Positions 35,688 to 45,802 of a stretch of DNA of 64,000 bases are shown in pieces. Position 1 is the stretch's first letter; each line of letters begins with the position of its first letter. This stretch comes from an uncultured Prevotella sp. GTDB taxonomy: Bacteria > Bacteroidota > Bacteroidia > Bacteroidales > Bacteroidaceae. Where the stretch lies: positions 1 to 64,000 of the forward strand of contig CAMOEW010000002.1 in NCBI GenBank assembly GCA_946612625.1, given 5' to 3'. The notes under the pieces were generated by a model. It saw only the letters and a program-made list of their open reading frames with translations, was not told the origin of the DNA and did no database searches. The position numbers and the translations under genes are program-made.

Positions 35688-38090
35688 ATGAAGAAATTGA
35701 CTATTGTGTTTGTGGCATTACTGGCGATATCGGTGGTAAATGCTGCCAAAAGCGTGAGAGTGGTAGTGCCATTGAACTTCGGCTGGAGTTTCCATGCAGG
35801 CGATGTAAAAGGTGCAGAGGGCGCGAGTTTCGACGACAGCGGCTGGCAGAAAATCAATCTGCCCCACGATTTCCAGATTCACCAGCCATGGGTTGAACCC
35901 GACCCGTCGGAACGTCCCGACAACAGCGATGCTGCCGCTAATATCAAGAGCCGTCTGTCGAGCCGTGGCTTCAAGGAAATGGGCCGTGGATGGTATCGTT
36001 TCCATCTCACACCCGCCGATTCGCTCAAGGGCAAGCGTCTGCTGCTCGACTTCGGAGGCATCATGTATGTGGGCGATGTATATCTCAACGGCGAGCATGT
36101 GGGCAAAACCGACTATGGCTATGTAGGGTTTGAGATTGACGTGACCGACAAGCTGAAGACAGGCCGCGACAATGTCATAGCAGTGATGGCCGACACTCGC
36201 GAGCCCAACAACTCGCGCTGGTACACCGGCGGCGGACTGTTTCGTGGAGTAAAGCTCATCGCTACATCGAAGGATTATTTCTTCGGTCGTTATCCGCTCT
36301 ATATCACCACACGTGACAACCAATATGTCAGCGTGAAGGCCGAGTTTACCAACCGTACTCGGCAGGATGCCCGCATCAGCGTCAGTATTTACGACCCCGA
36401 CGGTCGTCAGGTTGGTGAGACCGTCAACAGCTTTCCACGTCACCGCATGGCGCGTACTGTGGAAGTGATGGCCGCTACTGACGTGAAGATAGACAACCCT
36501 CAGTTGTGGGACACCGACACACCCCGTCTCTATACCGTTGTAGCACGTCTGTTGCGTGATGACGGAAGCATTGCCGACGAATATACCGACCATTTCGGCA
36601 TACGTACTATAGAATATGGTCCGACGTTCGGAATGAAGCTTAACGGCCGTAAAGTGCTCCTCAAGGGGTATGCCAACCACCACACCCTCGGAGCTCTCGG
36701 TGCCGCTGCCTATCCGCGCGCCATAGAGAAGCGCATACAGCTGATGAAAGAGTTCGGTATGAATCACATACGCACCAGCCACAACCCCTACAGCCGCGAG
36801 TTCATCGAGCTGTGCGACAAATACGGAATGCTCGTGGTCGATGAGCTCTACGACAAGTGGACACGGCAGCACACTGGTGGGCGCGTGGCGTTCGAACAGC
36901 TGTGGCAATATGACGTACCCGAGTGGGTGAAACGCGACAGAAACTCTCCGTCGGTAGTGATGTGGAGCCTCGGCAACGAGCTGCAACAAGACCCCAACCA
37001 GCCGTTCAACGACTTTGGAGTGACGATGTTCAAGCTACAGAAAACACTAATCAACCGCTACGACTCAACACGCTTGGTGACTACAGCCATGCATCCACGC
37101 TACCGTAACTGGCAAACCGACTCGCTGCCATGCGACCTTGCCATGGTGACCGATGTTCAGGCATATAACTACAGATATATGTACTTCCCCGGCGACTACA
37201 AGCGCTTCCCCTGGATGAAGTTCTATCAGAGCGAAGCTACCATGGCTGCCATGGGACCGAACTTCTACGAGATGAATCTTGACCAGGTGATTGGTCTGGC
37301 ATACTGGGGAGCTATCGACTATCTCGGCGAGAGTCAGGGATGGCCCGCCAAGGGATGGAGCCAGGGCTGCTTCTACATCGACCTTGAACCAAAGCCGAAG
37401 GCATACCTCATGCGCAGTATGTTCAAGCCCGACGAGCCGGTGGTGCATATCGGCATTATCGACAAGAAGGGCGACATGATGTGGAACGGAGTGCAGACCG
37501 GCAACGAAGGCATGAGCGACCACTGGAACCGCCAGCCAGACAAGAAACTCAGTCTCGTGACATACACCAATGCCGACGAGGTGGAACTCATCGTCAACGG
37601 CAAGAGCATAGGTACGAAACCCAATAACCGCAAAAATGCCAAGGAACGCAACCAGATACGTTGGAATGACGTGACATATCAGGACGGCTACTGCGAGGCA
37701 GTGGCAAAATCTGGCGGCAAGATTGTAGCTCGCCACAGGATAGAAACTGTCGGAGCGACGAAGAAACTAACGGCCGAGAGCGACAACAGCCAATGGCGTG
37801 CCGACGGTACCGACCTTCAGCACATACGCATCGCAGCCGTTGATGCCAAGGGGCGCTGCTGCCAAGGTGACACACGCAACGTCAAGTTTACTGTTGAGGG
37901 CGAGGCCGACATCGTGGGTGTGGTCAATGGCGACATCAACAGCAATGAGATGATGGATGCCGACAACCGCAATCTCTTCAACGGCACCTGTACCGTCATC
38001 CTGCGTTCCCGACCAGTAGCAGGCAAGGTGGTGCTCACTGCCTCTGCCAACGGACTGAAGCCGGTAAAGGTGACGATGCAGACAAAATAA
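35688..38090 (+). CDS. Secreted GH2 beta-galactosidase-type glycosidase
   Basis: An 800-residue exported glycoside hydrolase of family 2. A signal peptide (MKKLTIVFVALLAISVVNA) precedes the sugar-binding domain (WQKINLPHDFQI, GRGWYRFHL, YLNGEHVG), an immunoglobulin-like domain, and the catalytic barrel beginning NGRKVLLKGYANHHTLGALG. The acid/base Glu is in VVMWSLGNELQQ; a candidate nucleophile Glu lies in KFYQSEATMAA. C-terminal domains look like DUF4982 and a late immunoglobulin-like fold (HIRIAAVDAKGRCCQGDTRN), common in Bacteroidetes GH2 enzymes. It is preceded by its own promoter and followed by tamL after 22 bases. The linkage cleaved is not predictable here. Confidence 0.88.
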   Translation: MKKLTIVFVALLAISVVNAAKSVRVVVPLNFGWSFHAGDVKGAEGASFDDSGWQKINLPHDFQIHQPWVEPDPSERPDNSDAAANIKSRLSSRGFKEMGRGWYRFHLTPADSLKGKRLLLDFGGIMYVGDVYLNGEHVGKTDYGYVGFEIDVTDKLKTGRDNVIAVMADTREPNNSRWYTGGGLFRGVKLIATSKDYFFGRYPLYITTRDNQYVSVKAEFTNRTRQDARISVSIYDPDGRQVGETVNSFPRHRMARTVEVMAATDVKIDNPQLWDTDTPRLYTVVARLLRDDGSIADEYTDHFGIRTIEYGPTFGMKLNGRKVLLKGYANHHTLGALGAAAYPRAIEKRIQLMKEFGMNHIRTSHNPYSREFIELCDKYGMLVVDELYDKWTRQHTGGRVAFEQLWQYDVPEWVKRDRNSPSVVMWSLGNELQQDPNQPFNDFGVTMFKLQKTLINRYDSTRLVTTAMHPRYRNWQTDSLPCDLAMVTDVQAYNYRYMYFPGDYKRFPWMKFYQSEATMAAMGPNFYEMNLDQVIGLAYWGAIDYLGESQGWPAKGWSQGCFYIDLEPKPKAYLMRSMFKPDEPVVHIGIIDKKGDMMWNGVQTGNEGMSDHWNRQPDKKLSLVTYTNADEVELIVNGKSIGTKPNNRKNAKERNQIRWNDVTYQDGYCEAVAKSGGKIVARHRIETVGATKKLTAESDNSQWRADGTDLQHIRIAAVDAKGRCCQGDTRNVKFTVEGEADIVGVVNGDINSNEMMDADNRNLFNGTCTVILRSRPVAGKVVLTASANGLKPVKVTMQTK

Positions 38091-38112
38091 CTAACAGAAG
38101 GCACAGCCCGTC

Positions 38113-40329
38113 ATGACCATGAGACTTAGGGGAATAGCACAGATGCTGAGCGCTGCCATGATTGCTGCCGGATGCTCAACGACAAAATTCGTTGGCGATG
38201 GCAGCTATCTGCTCGACAAGGTAGAGGTCAGCGTTGACGGCAAATACAAGGACATCAACACCTTGCAGCTGAAGAACTACCTCAGGCAGACGGGCAATTC
38301 ACGTTGGTTCTCAACTCTGAAAATACCACTTGCCACCTATTCGCTCTCAGGACGCGACTCATCATGGATGAGCAGAGTGCTCAGATCGATTGGTGAGGCT
38401 CCGGTCATCTATGACTCCATGCTGACGCGAAGGGCGTGCGACGACCTCCGTGCAGAACTGCAGAACGAAGGCTATCTGGCAGCAACCGTAGATGTCTTCA
38501 CCAAAACAAAAGGAAAGAAGATGAGGGTAAACTATGTGCTCCATCCCCGGGAGCCATTCTTTATCCGCAGCGTGAAGTATGACATCCGCGACAAGGCTTT
38601 GGAGGGAATGCTGAGGGGGATGCATGTGCTGACGTTAGAGAACAGAGGACGTATGAAATTCTCGGCTGTAGAGCTGAACAACGAGCGCAAGAGGATAACC
38701 GATGCGCTGACAAACATCGGCTACTACCGTTTCCATAAAGACTATATCACCTATATAGCCGACACCGTGCGAGGAAGCCGTGACATCGACATTACGCTCG
38801 TGCTGCACAACTACCACACAAACAACATTGACGATGCGCCACATCCGCAATACACCATAAGGAGCGTCAGCTATCTCAGCGGACAGCCGGGCGACTCCGT
38901 AATCAGACTGAGACGAAAGGTGATACACAACAATACGTTCATTGAACCGGGACAGATGTATTCGGCAAAGAAACTTCAGCAGACATACAACCACTTCGGG
39001 CGGCTACAGGCAGTGAAATACACCAATATCAGCTTCGACGAAAACCCGGCAACACACGAACTCGACTGCAAGATACAGCTTAGCACCAACAAGCCGCATA
39101 CCATCAGCTTCGAGCCTGAAGGAACCAATACCGCAGGCGACCTCGGTGCTGCCGCCACGCTGGCGTACCAGAACCGAAACCTCTTCCACGGCTCTGAGCA
39201 GCTGAGCGTGAAGCTCAGGGGAGCATACGAGGCAATACGTGGACTTGAAGGATATTCCAACCAGAACTTCCTTGAGTATAGCATAGAGACTAACCTGATG
39301 TTCCCGCGATTCATCGCCCCATTCCTCTCAAAGAGCTTCCGACGCAGAATCAACGCCACGTCACAAGTGTCGCTTCTATACGACCTGCAGAATCGCCCGG
39401 AATACCATCGACGAGTGTTCGCAATGGCATGGAAATACAGATGGAACGACGACAACCACCATGACCGATACCAAATCGACCTGCTCGACCTGAACTTCAT
39501 CTCAATGCCTTGGATTTCAGAAACGTTCAAGACCAACTATCTCGACGACGCGAGCAGCCGAAATGCCATACTGAGATACAATTACGAAGATTTGCTCATT
39601 ATGAAAATAGGCTTCGGCTACGCGTACAACAACGGTCGATATGCCATCAAAGCCAATGTGGAAACAGCCGGAAACGTGCTCAATGCAGCCGCACGGATGT
39701 TCCACTTCTCAAAGAACGACATGGGGCAGTACAAGGTGGCGAGGATTGCATACGCACAGTATGTAAAGGGCGACATCGAATATACTCGCAACATTCGCTT
39801 CGGCTATAACTCAGAACTCGTACTCCACGCAGGTTTCGGAATAGCATACCCATACGGCAACAGCACCGTACTGCCATTCGAGAAAAGGTATTTCTCCGGA
39901 GGTGCTAACAGCGTCAGAGGGTGGTCGGTGAGGAGTCTTGGTCCGGGACGATATGTACGCAAAGACGGAAACATCGACTTCATTAACCAGACGGGCGACA
40001 TGAAGCTCGACCTGAACGTGGAATACCGGGCACACCTGTTCTGGAAAATCTTCGGAGCACTCTTCGTCGATGCAGGAAACATATGGACTCTCAGGGCATA
40101 CGACGAACAGCCAGGAGGACAGTTCCGTTTTGACACCTTCCTAAAGGAACTTGCAGCAAGCTACGGACTTGGAATACGCTTCAACTTCGACTTCTTCATC
40201 GTCAGGTTCGACATGGGTATGAAGGCCGTCAATCCTGCATACGAAACCTCAAAAGACCATTTCCCAATAATTCACCCGAAGCTCAGCCGCGATTTCGCAT
40301 TCCATTTCGCAGTAGGAATGCCGTTCTGA
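38113..40329 (+). CDS. tamL: TamA-like outer-membrane assembly lipoprotein (TamL)
   Basis: A 738-residue Omp85-family protein with a lipobox (AAGC) after the signal, POTRA-like domains (about 25-350) and a C-terminal 16-strand barrel whose signature includes FEKRYFSGGANSVRGW and the terminal strand region FAFHFAVGMPF. In Bacteroidetes the TamA equivalent is lipidated and called TamL; it works with TamB in outer-membrane protein or lipid delivery. TamB is not in the window. The alternative reading, a second BamA, is less likely given the lipobox and length. Confidence 0.82.
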   Translation: MTMRLRGIAQMLSAAMIAAGCSTTKFVGDGSYLLDKVEVSVDGKYKDINTLQLKNYLRQTGNSRWFSTLKIPLATYSLSGRDSSWMSRVLRSIGEAPVIYDSMLTRRACDDLRAELQNEGYLAATVDVFTKTKGKKMRVNYVLHPREPFFIRSVKYDIRDKALEGMLRGMHVLTLENRGRMKFSAVELNNERKRITDALTNIGYYRFHKDYITYIADTVRGSRDIDITLVLHNYHTNNIDDAPHPQYTIRSVSYLSGQPGDSVIRLRRKVIHNNTFIEPGQMYSAKKLQQTYNHFGRLQAVKYTNISFDENPATHELDCKIQLSTNKPHTISFEPEGTNTAGDLGAAATLAYQNRNLFHGSEQLSVKLRGAYEAIRGLEGYSNQNFLEYSIETNLMFPRFIAPFLSKSFRRRINATSQVSLLYDLQNRPEYHRRVFAMAWKYRWNDDNHHDRYQIDLLDLNFISMPWISETFKTNYLDDASSRNAILRYNYEDLLIMKIGFGYAYNNGRYAIKANVETAGNVLNAAARMFHFSKNDMGQYKVARIAYAQYVKGDIEYTRNIRFGYNSELVLHAGFGIAYPYGNSTVLPFEKRYFSGGANSVRGWSVRSLGPGRYVRKDGNIDFINQTGDMKLDLNVEYRAHLFWKIFGALFVDAGNIWTLRAYDEQPGGQFRFDTFLKELAASYGLGIRFNFDFFIVRFDMGMKAVNPAYETSKDHFPIIHPKLSRDFAFHFAVGMPF

Positions 40330-40370
40330 TGTTTATCTGTGTTAAATTATCTGCTAAGATGACGGATAGA

Positions 40371-40402
40371 TTTGGTTATACCAGCTTTTTTGCGTAATTT
40401 TG
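40371..40402 (+). promoter_or_regulatory. Promoter of the metallo-hydrolase gene
   Basis: TTTG (40371-40374), 20 bases, TAATTTTG (40395-40402); the ATG follows at 40423. The promoter rules out the upstream start in the track. Confidence 0.78.
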
Positions 40403-40422
40403 CGCGAAATTTTGAAATTGAA

Positions 40423-41265
40423 ATGCTGAAATTTATATCCTTTGGAAGCGGAAGCAGCGGAAACTGCTATTATTTATTTACCGCGACAGACGGATTGCTG
40501 ATAGATACAGGAATAGGAATACGCACGCTGAAGAAATACTTCAGAGACTATGGTCTGAGCCTTGCGAAGGTTAATTATGTGCTTATCACTCACGACCATG
40601 CCGACCATATCAAGTCGGTGGGTGTCTTCAGCAACGACTATCATCTGCCGGTATATGCTACACGAAAAGTGCATGTCGGGATAGGGAAGAACTACTGCGT
40701 GAAGAAGAAAATCGACCCTCATTATGCTCGCATACTGGAATGCGGACAGCCGATAGAGCTGGGATGTTTTCGCGTAACACCGTTCTCCGTTCCTCACGAC
40801 AGCAGTGACAATGTGGGCTATAAGATAGAATGCGAGGGCATCACTTTCTGTCTCATCACTGATGCCGGAATCGTCACCGACGAGATGAAAGAAGTAATTG
40901 CACAGGCCGACTATCTCGTAATGGAAGCAAACCACGATGAAGAAATGGTGATGAGCGGACCTTATCCAGAGTACCTCAAAGAGAGAATTCTCGGGGCCAC
41001 GGGACATCTGAGCAATAAATCGTGTGCAGTTGCCATAGCCGAAAACATGACGGAGAAACTGAAAATGGTATGGCTGTGTCATCTCAGCCAGGAGAACAAC
41101 CATCCCGAACTGGCCCGGAAAACGGTGGAGGCTGTACTGCGCTCTTATGGCATTGTTGTTGGAAAGGACATCACACTGGAGGTGCTAAAGCGCACCGTTC
41201 CATCGGGAGTGTATGAACTGACCCTCGACGAGGGCGCAAAGCAATTTCCGACAGATTTATTTTGA
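40423..41265 (+). CDS. YycJ-like metallo-beta-lactamase-fold hydrolase
   Basis: A 280-residue cytoplasmic metallo-beta-lactamase-fold protein related to YycJ/WalJ, a presumed nuclease or phosphodiesterase tied to envelope and DNA-repair regulation in other bacteria. It has the opening FGSGSSGNCYYLF, the metal-binding HDHADH motif (ITHDHADHIKSVG), further ligands in FSVPHDSSDNVGY and TDAG, and ATGHLSN late. The start at 40423 (MLKFISFGSG) follows a perfect promoter. Its stop codon overlaps the -33 box of ileS. Confidence 0.9.
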   Translation: MLKFISFGSGSSGNCYYLFTATDGLLIDTGIGIRTLKKYFRDYGLSLAKVNYVLITHDHADHIKSVGVFSNDYHLPVYATRKVHVGIGKNYCVKKKIDPHYARILECGQPIELGCFRVTPFSVPHDSSDNVGYKIECEGITFCLITDAGIVTDEMKEVIAQADYLVMEANHDEEMVMSGPYPEYLKERILGATGHLSNKSCAVAIAENMTEKLKMVWLCHLSQENNHPELARKTVEAVLRSYGIVVGKDITLEVLKRTVPSGVYELTLDEGAKQFPTDLF

Positions 41266-41291
41266 GAATTGGGGAAAAATTACTACCTTTG
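41261..41291 (+). promoter_or_regulatory. Promoter of the ileS operon
   Basis: TTTG (41261-41264), 19 bases, TACCTTTG (41284-41291). The -33 box overlaps the stop codon of the upstream gene. Confidence 0.75.
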
Positions 41292-41331
41292 CGCACTAAA
41301 ATCTGAACACATAATATTAACGTATAATAAA

Positions 41332-44300
41332 ATGGCAAAAAAATTCGCCGAACACAAGGGATTAAACCTTACAGAGGTTAACAAGGAAGTGCTTGCCGAA
41401 TGGCAGAAAAACGACATTTTCCAACGTTCAATAAAGGAGCGGGAGGGATGTCGGCAGTTCGTATTCTTCGAAGGACCGCCATCGGCCAATGGACATCCGG
41501 GTATTCACCATGTTCTTGGACGTGCTCTGAAGGATACTTTCAACCGCTATAAGACCATGCAGGGATTCCAGGTGAAGCGCAAGGCAGGATGGGACACCCA
41601 TGGACTACCCGTGGAACTCGGAGTGGAGAAGGAGCTCGGAATCACCAAGGCCGACATCGACAACAAGGAGAGCAACAAATATATCTCAACTGAAGACTAT
41701 AACCGTAAGTGCCGTGACAACGTCATGACGTTTACAGCTGAATGGCGAGAGCTGACGGAGAAAATGGGATACTTCATCGATCTCGACAACCCATATATCA
41801 CATACGACAATAAATACATCGAGACGCTGTGGTGGCTGCTGAAGCAATTCTACGAGAAAGGACTGCTTTATAAAGGCTACACTATTCAACCATACAGCCC
41901 AGCCGCAGGCACCGGACTTTCAAGCCACGAGCTGAACCAGCCCGGCTGCTATCGCGACGTGAAGGACACGACATGTACGGCTCTCTTTAAGATAAAGGAC
42001 CGTCAGGACTGGTACTTCATGGCTTGGACGACAACCCCCTGGACACTCGCAGCTAACTCCGCCCTCTGCGTAGGACCGAAGATTGACTACGTGGCCATCG
42101 AGACCTTCAACCCCTACACAGCAAAGCCAATCACCGTTATTCTGGCCGAGGCTCGCGTCAGCGCTTACTTCAAAGAAGAGGGTAGGGATGGTGACTTCAG
42201 TGCCTACAATCAGGGCGACAAAATCATTCCCTGGAAAGTGATTGAACATTACAAGGGAACTGACCTCGTGGGCATGGAGTATGAGCAGCTGATGCCGATG
42301 ATTAAGCCGATGGGCGAAGCTTTCCGCGTAATTCCAGGCGACTATGTGACTACGGAAGACGGTGCAGGTATCGTGCACATCGCACCCAACTTCGGTGCCG
42401 ATGATGCCTTCGTGGCAAAGAAAGCAGGAATCTGTCCTATCGTGCTCATAGACAAGAAAGGTAATGAGCGCCCAGTAGTAGATCTACAGGGCAAATACTT
42501 CAAGGTTGAAGACTTGGACGAAGCTTTCGTCGCTAAATACATGAACGTCAGCGAGTGGCAGAAGTTTGCCGGACGCTATGTGAAGAATGCCTACGACGAT
42601 ACTCTTACCGACAAGGACGAGACGCTCGACATATGCATTTGTATGGACCTGAAGTCACAGGGCAAAGTGTTTAAGATAGAGAAACATGTGCATAACTATC
42701 CACACTGCTGGCGCACTGACAAGCCGGTGCTATACTATCCGCTCGACTCTTGGTTTATCAAAAGCACCGAGAAAAAGGTGCGCATGAGCGAACTGAACAC
42801 CACCATTGGCTGGCATCCGGAATCGACGGGAACGGGTCGCTTTGGCAACTGGCTTGAGAATCTGAACGACTGGAATCTCTCGCGCTCGCGCTTCTGGGGT
42901 ACTCCGCTGCCAATCTGGCGCAGCGAAGACGGCGAAGAGAAGTGTATAGGAAGTCTGGAAGAACTATACAACGAAATAGAGAAAGCAGTTAAAGCAGGCA
43001 TCATGGCCAACAACCCATTGAAGGAAAAAGGCTTTGTGCCGGGCGATATGTCGAAGGAAAACTATGACAGAATAGATATGCACCGCCCATACGTTGACTA
43101 CATCCTGCTCGTGAGCGAAAGCGGCAAGCCGATGAAACGCGAGAGCGACCTGATTGACGTATGGTTCGACTCAGGCTCAATGCCTTACGCACAGGTGCAC
43201 TATCCATTTGAGAACCGTGAGCTTATCGATGACCACAAGGCATTCCCAGCCGACTTTATCAACGAGGGAGTGGACCAAACACGAGGATGGTTCTTCACCC
43301 TGCATGCCATCGCCACGATGATTTTCGACTCGGTGGCATTCAAGAATGTGATTTCGACGGGGCTGGTGCTTGATGCCAAGGGAAATAAGATGTCAAAGCA
43401 CGTGGGCAACGTGGTTAACCCATTCGAGATGATTGACAAGTACGGTTCGGATGCGGTGAGATTCTATATGATGACCAATTCGGAACCATGGGACAACCTG
43501 AAGTTCGATCCAGAGGGAGTGGCTGAGGTGAGCCGCAAGTTCTTTGGAACACTATATAATACATACTCGCTCTTCGCAATGTATGCCAATGTTGATAATT
43601 TCAACACACAGACAGCTCAACTGCCTGTAAACGAGCGCCCAGAGTTCGACCGATGGATTCTCTCGTGCCTCAATTCGCTCGTGAAAGATGTGGAGAACGA
43701 GATGGACAGCTACGACCCGACACGCGCAGGACGACTAATCGACAAGTTCGTAGATGAAAACCTGTCGAATTGGTACGTGCGATTAAACAAAAAGCGCTTC
43801 TGGGGCAAGGAGATGGACAACGACAAACTTGCTGCATACCAAACACTCTATGAGTGTCTGATGACTGTAGCCCGTCTGTTGGCTCCGTTTGCTCCGTTCT
43901 TTGCCGACCGGCTCTATAAAGATCTCGGAGGACAAATGGACAGCGTGCATCTTGACAGATTCCCACGCTATAACGATGAACTCGTCAACAATGATCTCGA
44001 AGAGCGTATGGCCTTGGCACAGCGCATCACAACCATCGTGCTTGCACTGCGACGGAAGGAGAGCATCAAAGTAAAGCAACCTCTGCAGACACTGATGATT
44101 CCGCCAATAGATGTCGCGCAGCGTGATGCCATAGAGAGCGTGAAGCAGATATTCCTGCAGGAGGTGAACGTCAAAGAAGTGAAGTATGTTGAAGGTACCG
44201 GCATTCTGGTGAAGAAGGTGAAGTGCAACTTCCGAACCATGGGAAAGAAATTCGGCAAGCTCATGAAGGGTGTTGCTGCTGCCGTCGATACCCTCTCGCA

Positions 44301-44724
44301 TGAGCAGATATCACTCTTAGAGACTCATGGTACAATAGATGTAGATGTAGAGGGACAGCAGCTGACTATCGAGGCTGCCGATGTGGAAATAATTAGCGAG
44401 GATATCCCTGGATGGCTTGTGGGCAACGAGGGCAATCTTACTGTGGCTCTCGACATCACGCTCACCGACGAACTGAGAGCCGAAGGTATGGCACGTGAGC
44501 TTGTGAACCGCATCCAGAACATCCGCAAGAAGAGCGGACTGGAAATCACCGACCACATCCGTGTGAGCATCGAGCCTAACGATGCCTCGAAGAATGCCGT
44601 CGAAGCATTTGGCGACTATATCTCACGTCAGGTACTGGCAGACGAGCTCACTCTCAATGCCAACGACGGCCAAAGCGTGGAATTCGACGACTTCAAACTA
44701 AACATAAAGATAGAAAAGATATAA
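41332..44724 (+). CDS. ileS: Isoleucyl-tRNA synthetase
   Basis: Class I synthetase of 1130 residues charging tRNA-Ile, of the longer type. HIGH-type motif in GPPSANGHPGIHHVLG and KMSKS in KGNKMSKHVGNVV; the editing domain between them has WTTTPWTLAANSALCVG. Start ATG at 41332 (MAKKFAEHKG) is preferred since the promoter lies at 41261-41291, inside the longer track ORF. First gene of a long operon with dksA-like, lspA and others. Confidence 0.97.
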   Translation: MAKKFAEHKGLNLTEVNKEVLAEWQKNDIFQRSIKEREGCRQFVFFEGPPSANGHPGIHHVLGRALKDTFNRYKTMQGFQVKRKAGWDTHGLPVELGVEKELGITKADIDNKESNKYISTEDYNRKCRDNVMTFTAEWRELTEKMGYFIDLDNPYITYDNKYIETLWWLLKQFYEKGLLYKGYTIQPYSPAAGTGLSSHELNQPGCYRDVKDTTCTALFKIKDRQDWYFMAWTTTPWTLAANSALCVGPKIDYVAIETFNPYTAKPITVILAEARVSAYFKEEGRDGDFSAYNQGDKIIPWKVIEHYKGTDLVGMEYEQLMPMIKPMGEAFRVIPGDYVTTEDGAGIVHIAPNFGADDAFVAKKAGICPIVLIDKKGNERPVVDLQGKYFKVEDLDEAFVAKYMNVSEWQKFAGRYVKNAYDDTLTDKDETLDICICMDLKSQGKVFKIEKHVHNYPHCWRTDKPVLYYPLDSWFIKSTEKKVRMSELNTTIGWHPESTGTGRFGNWLENLNDWNLSRSRFWGTPLPIWRSEDGEEKCIGSLEELYNEIEKAVKAGIMANNPLKEKGFVPGDMSKENYDRIDMHRPYVDYILLVSESGKPMKRESDLIDVWFDSGSMPYAQVHYPFENRELIDDHKAFPADFINEGVDQTRGWFFTLHAIATMIFDSVAFKNVISTGLVLDAKGNKMSKHVGNVVNPFEMIDKYGSDAVRFYMMTNSEPWDNLKFDPEGVAEVSRKFFGTLYNTYSLFAMYANVDNFNTQTAQLPVNERPEFDRWILSCLNSLVKDVENEMDSYDPTRAGRLIDKFVDENLSNWYVRLNKKRFWGKEMDNDKLAAYQTLYECLMTVARLLAPFAPFFADRLYKDLGGQMDSVHLDRFPRYNDELVNNDLEERMALAQRITTIVLALRRKESIKVKQPLQTLMIPPIDVAQRDAIESVKQIFLQEVNVKEVKYVEGTGILVKKVKCNFRTMGKKFGKLMKGVAAAVDTLSHEQISLLETHGTIDVDVEGQQLTIEAADVEIISEDIPGWLVGNEGNLTVALDITLTDELRAEGMARELVNRIQNIRKKSGLEITDHIRVSIEPNDASKNAVEAFGDYISRQVLADELTLNANDGQSVEFDDFKLNIKIEKI

Positions 44725-44758
44725 CTAACATTGTCAATAACTTGTAATCCAAACTATT

Positions 44759-45136
44759 ATGGCAGAGAAATTACGTTACTCTGACGAAGAACTCGAGGAG
44801 TTCCGAGCCATCATCAATGAGAAGCTTTCGCTCGCCAAGCGCGACTATGACCAGATGATGAAGGTGCTGATGAATCAAGACGGCAACGACGTGGACGACA
44901 CATCTCCAACGTACAAAATCCTGGAAGAGGGCAGCGCAGCACAGTCGAAAGAAGAACTGATACAGTTAGCATCGAGACAACAGAAGTTTATCAACGGACT
45001 CAAGGCTGCTCTCGTAAGAATAGAAAACAAGACATACGGTATCGATCGTATTACAGGTAAGCTGATTCCTAAAGAGAGGCTGCGTGCCGTACCTCACGCC
45101 ACACTGAGCGTAGAGTCGAAACAAAGTCGCAAGTAA
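44759..45136 (+). CDS. DksA/TraR-family protein without zinc cysteines
   Basis: A 125-residue RNA-polymerase-binding regulator of the DksA/TraR type. A coiled-coil (about residues 8-85) leads to the globular end with NKTYGIDRITGKLIPKERLR and AVPHATLSVESK. In zinc-containing relatives this region carries cysteines; here there are none (Asp stands where GIC is common), so it must fold without zinc. In the Bacteroidetes it is regularly placed between ileS and lspA, as here. It would modulate transcription with ppGpp or through the secondary channel (inference from family). Confidence 0.83.
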   Translation: MAEKLRYSDEELEEFRAIINEKLSLAKRDYDQMMKVLMNQDGNDVDDTSPTYKILEEGSAAQSKEELIQLASRQQKFINGLKAALVRIENKTYGIDRITGKLIPKERLRAVPHATLSVESKQSRK

Positions 45137-45154
45137 GTGGAGAAGAGCAGAAAG

Positions 45155-45802
45155 ATGATATCCGACGGCTGGATGGCAACGCTCATAGTAGTTGCCATCC
45201 TGCTTATCGACCAGACAATAAAAATCTGGGTGAAGACAAACATGACCCTTCACGAAACCATCTCAGTCACCGACTGGTTCAAGATATGTTTTATCGAGAA
45301 TAATGGAATGGCATGGGGTATGGAGATAGGCAGCAAGCTCGTATTATCGCTATTCAGAATTGTCGCCGTGGGATTCATTGCAAAGTATATCTGCAGTCAA
45401 GTGTCGAAAGGTGCAAAGCTGGGGTATGTGATATGTCTGTCAATGGTTCTGGCAGGAGCTGCCGGAAACATCTTTGACTCGATGTTTTACGGACTCATTT
45501 TCAATGGTTCATCGCAATACTACACCAGCTATTTCGTGCCTTTTGGCACAGGCTATGCTCCATTCCTCATGGGAAAAGTGGTGGATATGTTCTATTTCCC
45601 ACTTGTCGTTACAACATGGCCAGGATGGATGCCGATGATAGGGGGCGAACAGTTCGTGTTCTTCAGTCCTGTGTTCAACTTTGCAGATGCGTGCATCAGT
45701 GTGGGTGTAATGCTGCTTGTTTTTTTCTACCGCAGTGAACTGTCGGAGATAAGTCTGTCGAAAAAAGAGGAAACGGTGAAAGCCGACGACATTGAGAAAT
45801 GA
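45155..45802 (+). CDS. lspA: Lipoprotein signal peptidase II
   Basis: Inner-membrane aspartic protease of about 215 residues that cleaves prolipoprotein signal peptides after lipidation. Its two catalytic aspartates are in AGAAGNIFDSMFYG and FNFADACISVG, with NNGMAWGMEIGSK and VDMFYFP as further motifs. The track uses GTG at 45137, the base after the previous stop; ATG at 45155 has a purine-rich sequence before it and starts the first membrane segment properly. The many lipoproteins in the window are its clients. Confidence 0.93.
   Translation: MISDGWMATLIVVAILLIDQTIKIWVKTNMTLHETISVTDWFKICFIENNGMAWGMEIGSKLVLSLFRIVAVGFIAKYICSQVSKGAKLGYVICLSMVLAGAAGNIFDSMFYGLIFNGSSQYYTSYFVPFGTGYAPFLMGKVVDMFYFPLVVTTWPGWMPMIGGEQFVFFSPVFNFADACISVGVMLLVFFYRSELSEISLSKKEETVKADDIEK

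Noticed and set aside
35718-36989. 423-residue minus-strand ORF
   Set aside because: It lies wholly inside the GH2 gene, has no recognisable domain or start context, and mirrors the codon pattern of the real gene.
40423-41265. RNase Z paralogue
   Set aside because: The opening GSGSSGNCYYL and overall pattern fit YycJ; a clear RNase Z is at 51800.
45137-45154. GTG start for lspA
   Set aside because: GTG follows the previous stop directly with no ribosome-binding context; ATG at 45155 is better placed, though GTG cannot be excluded.
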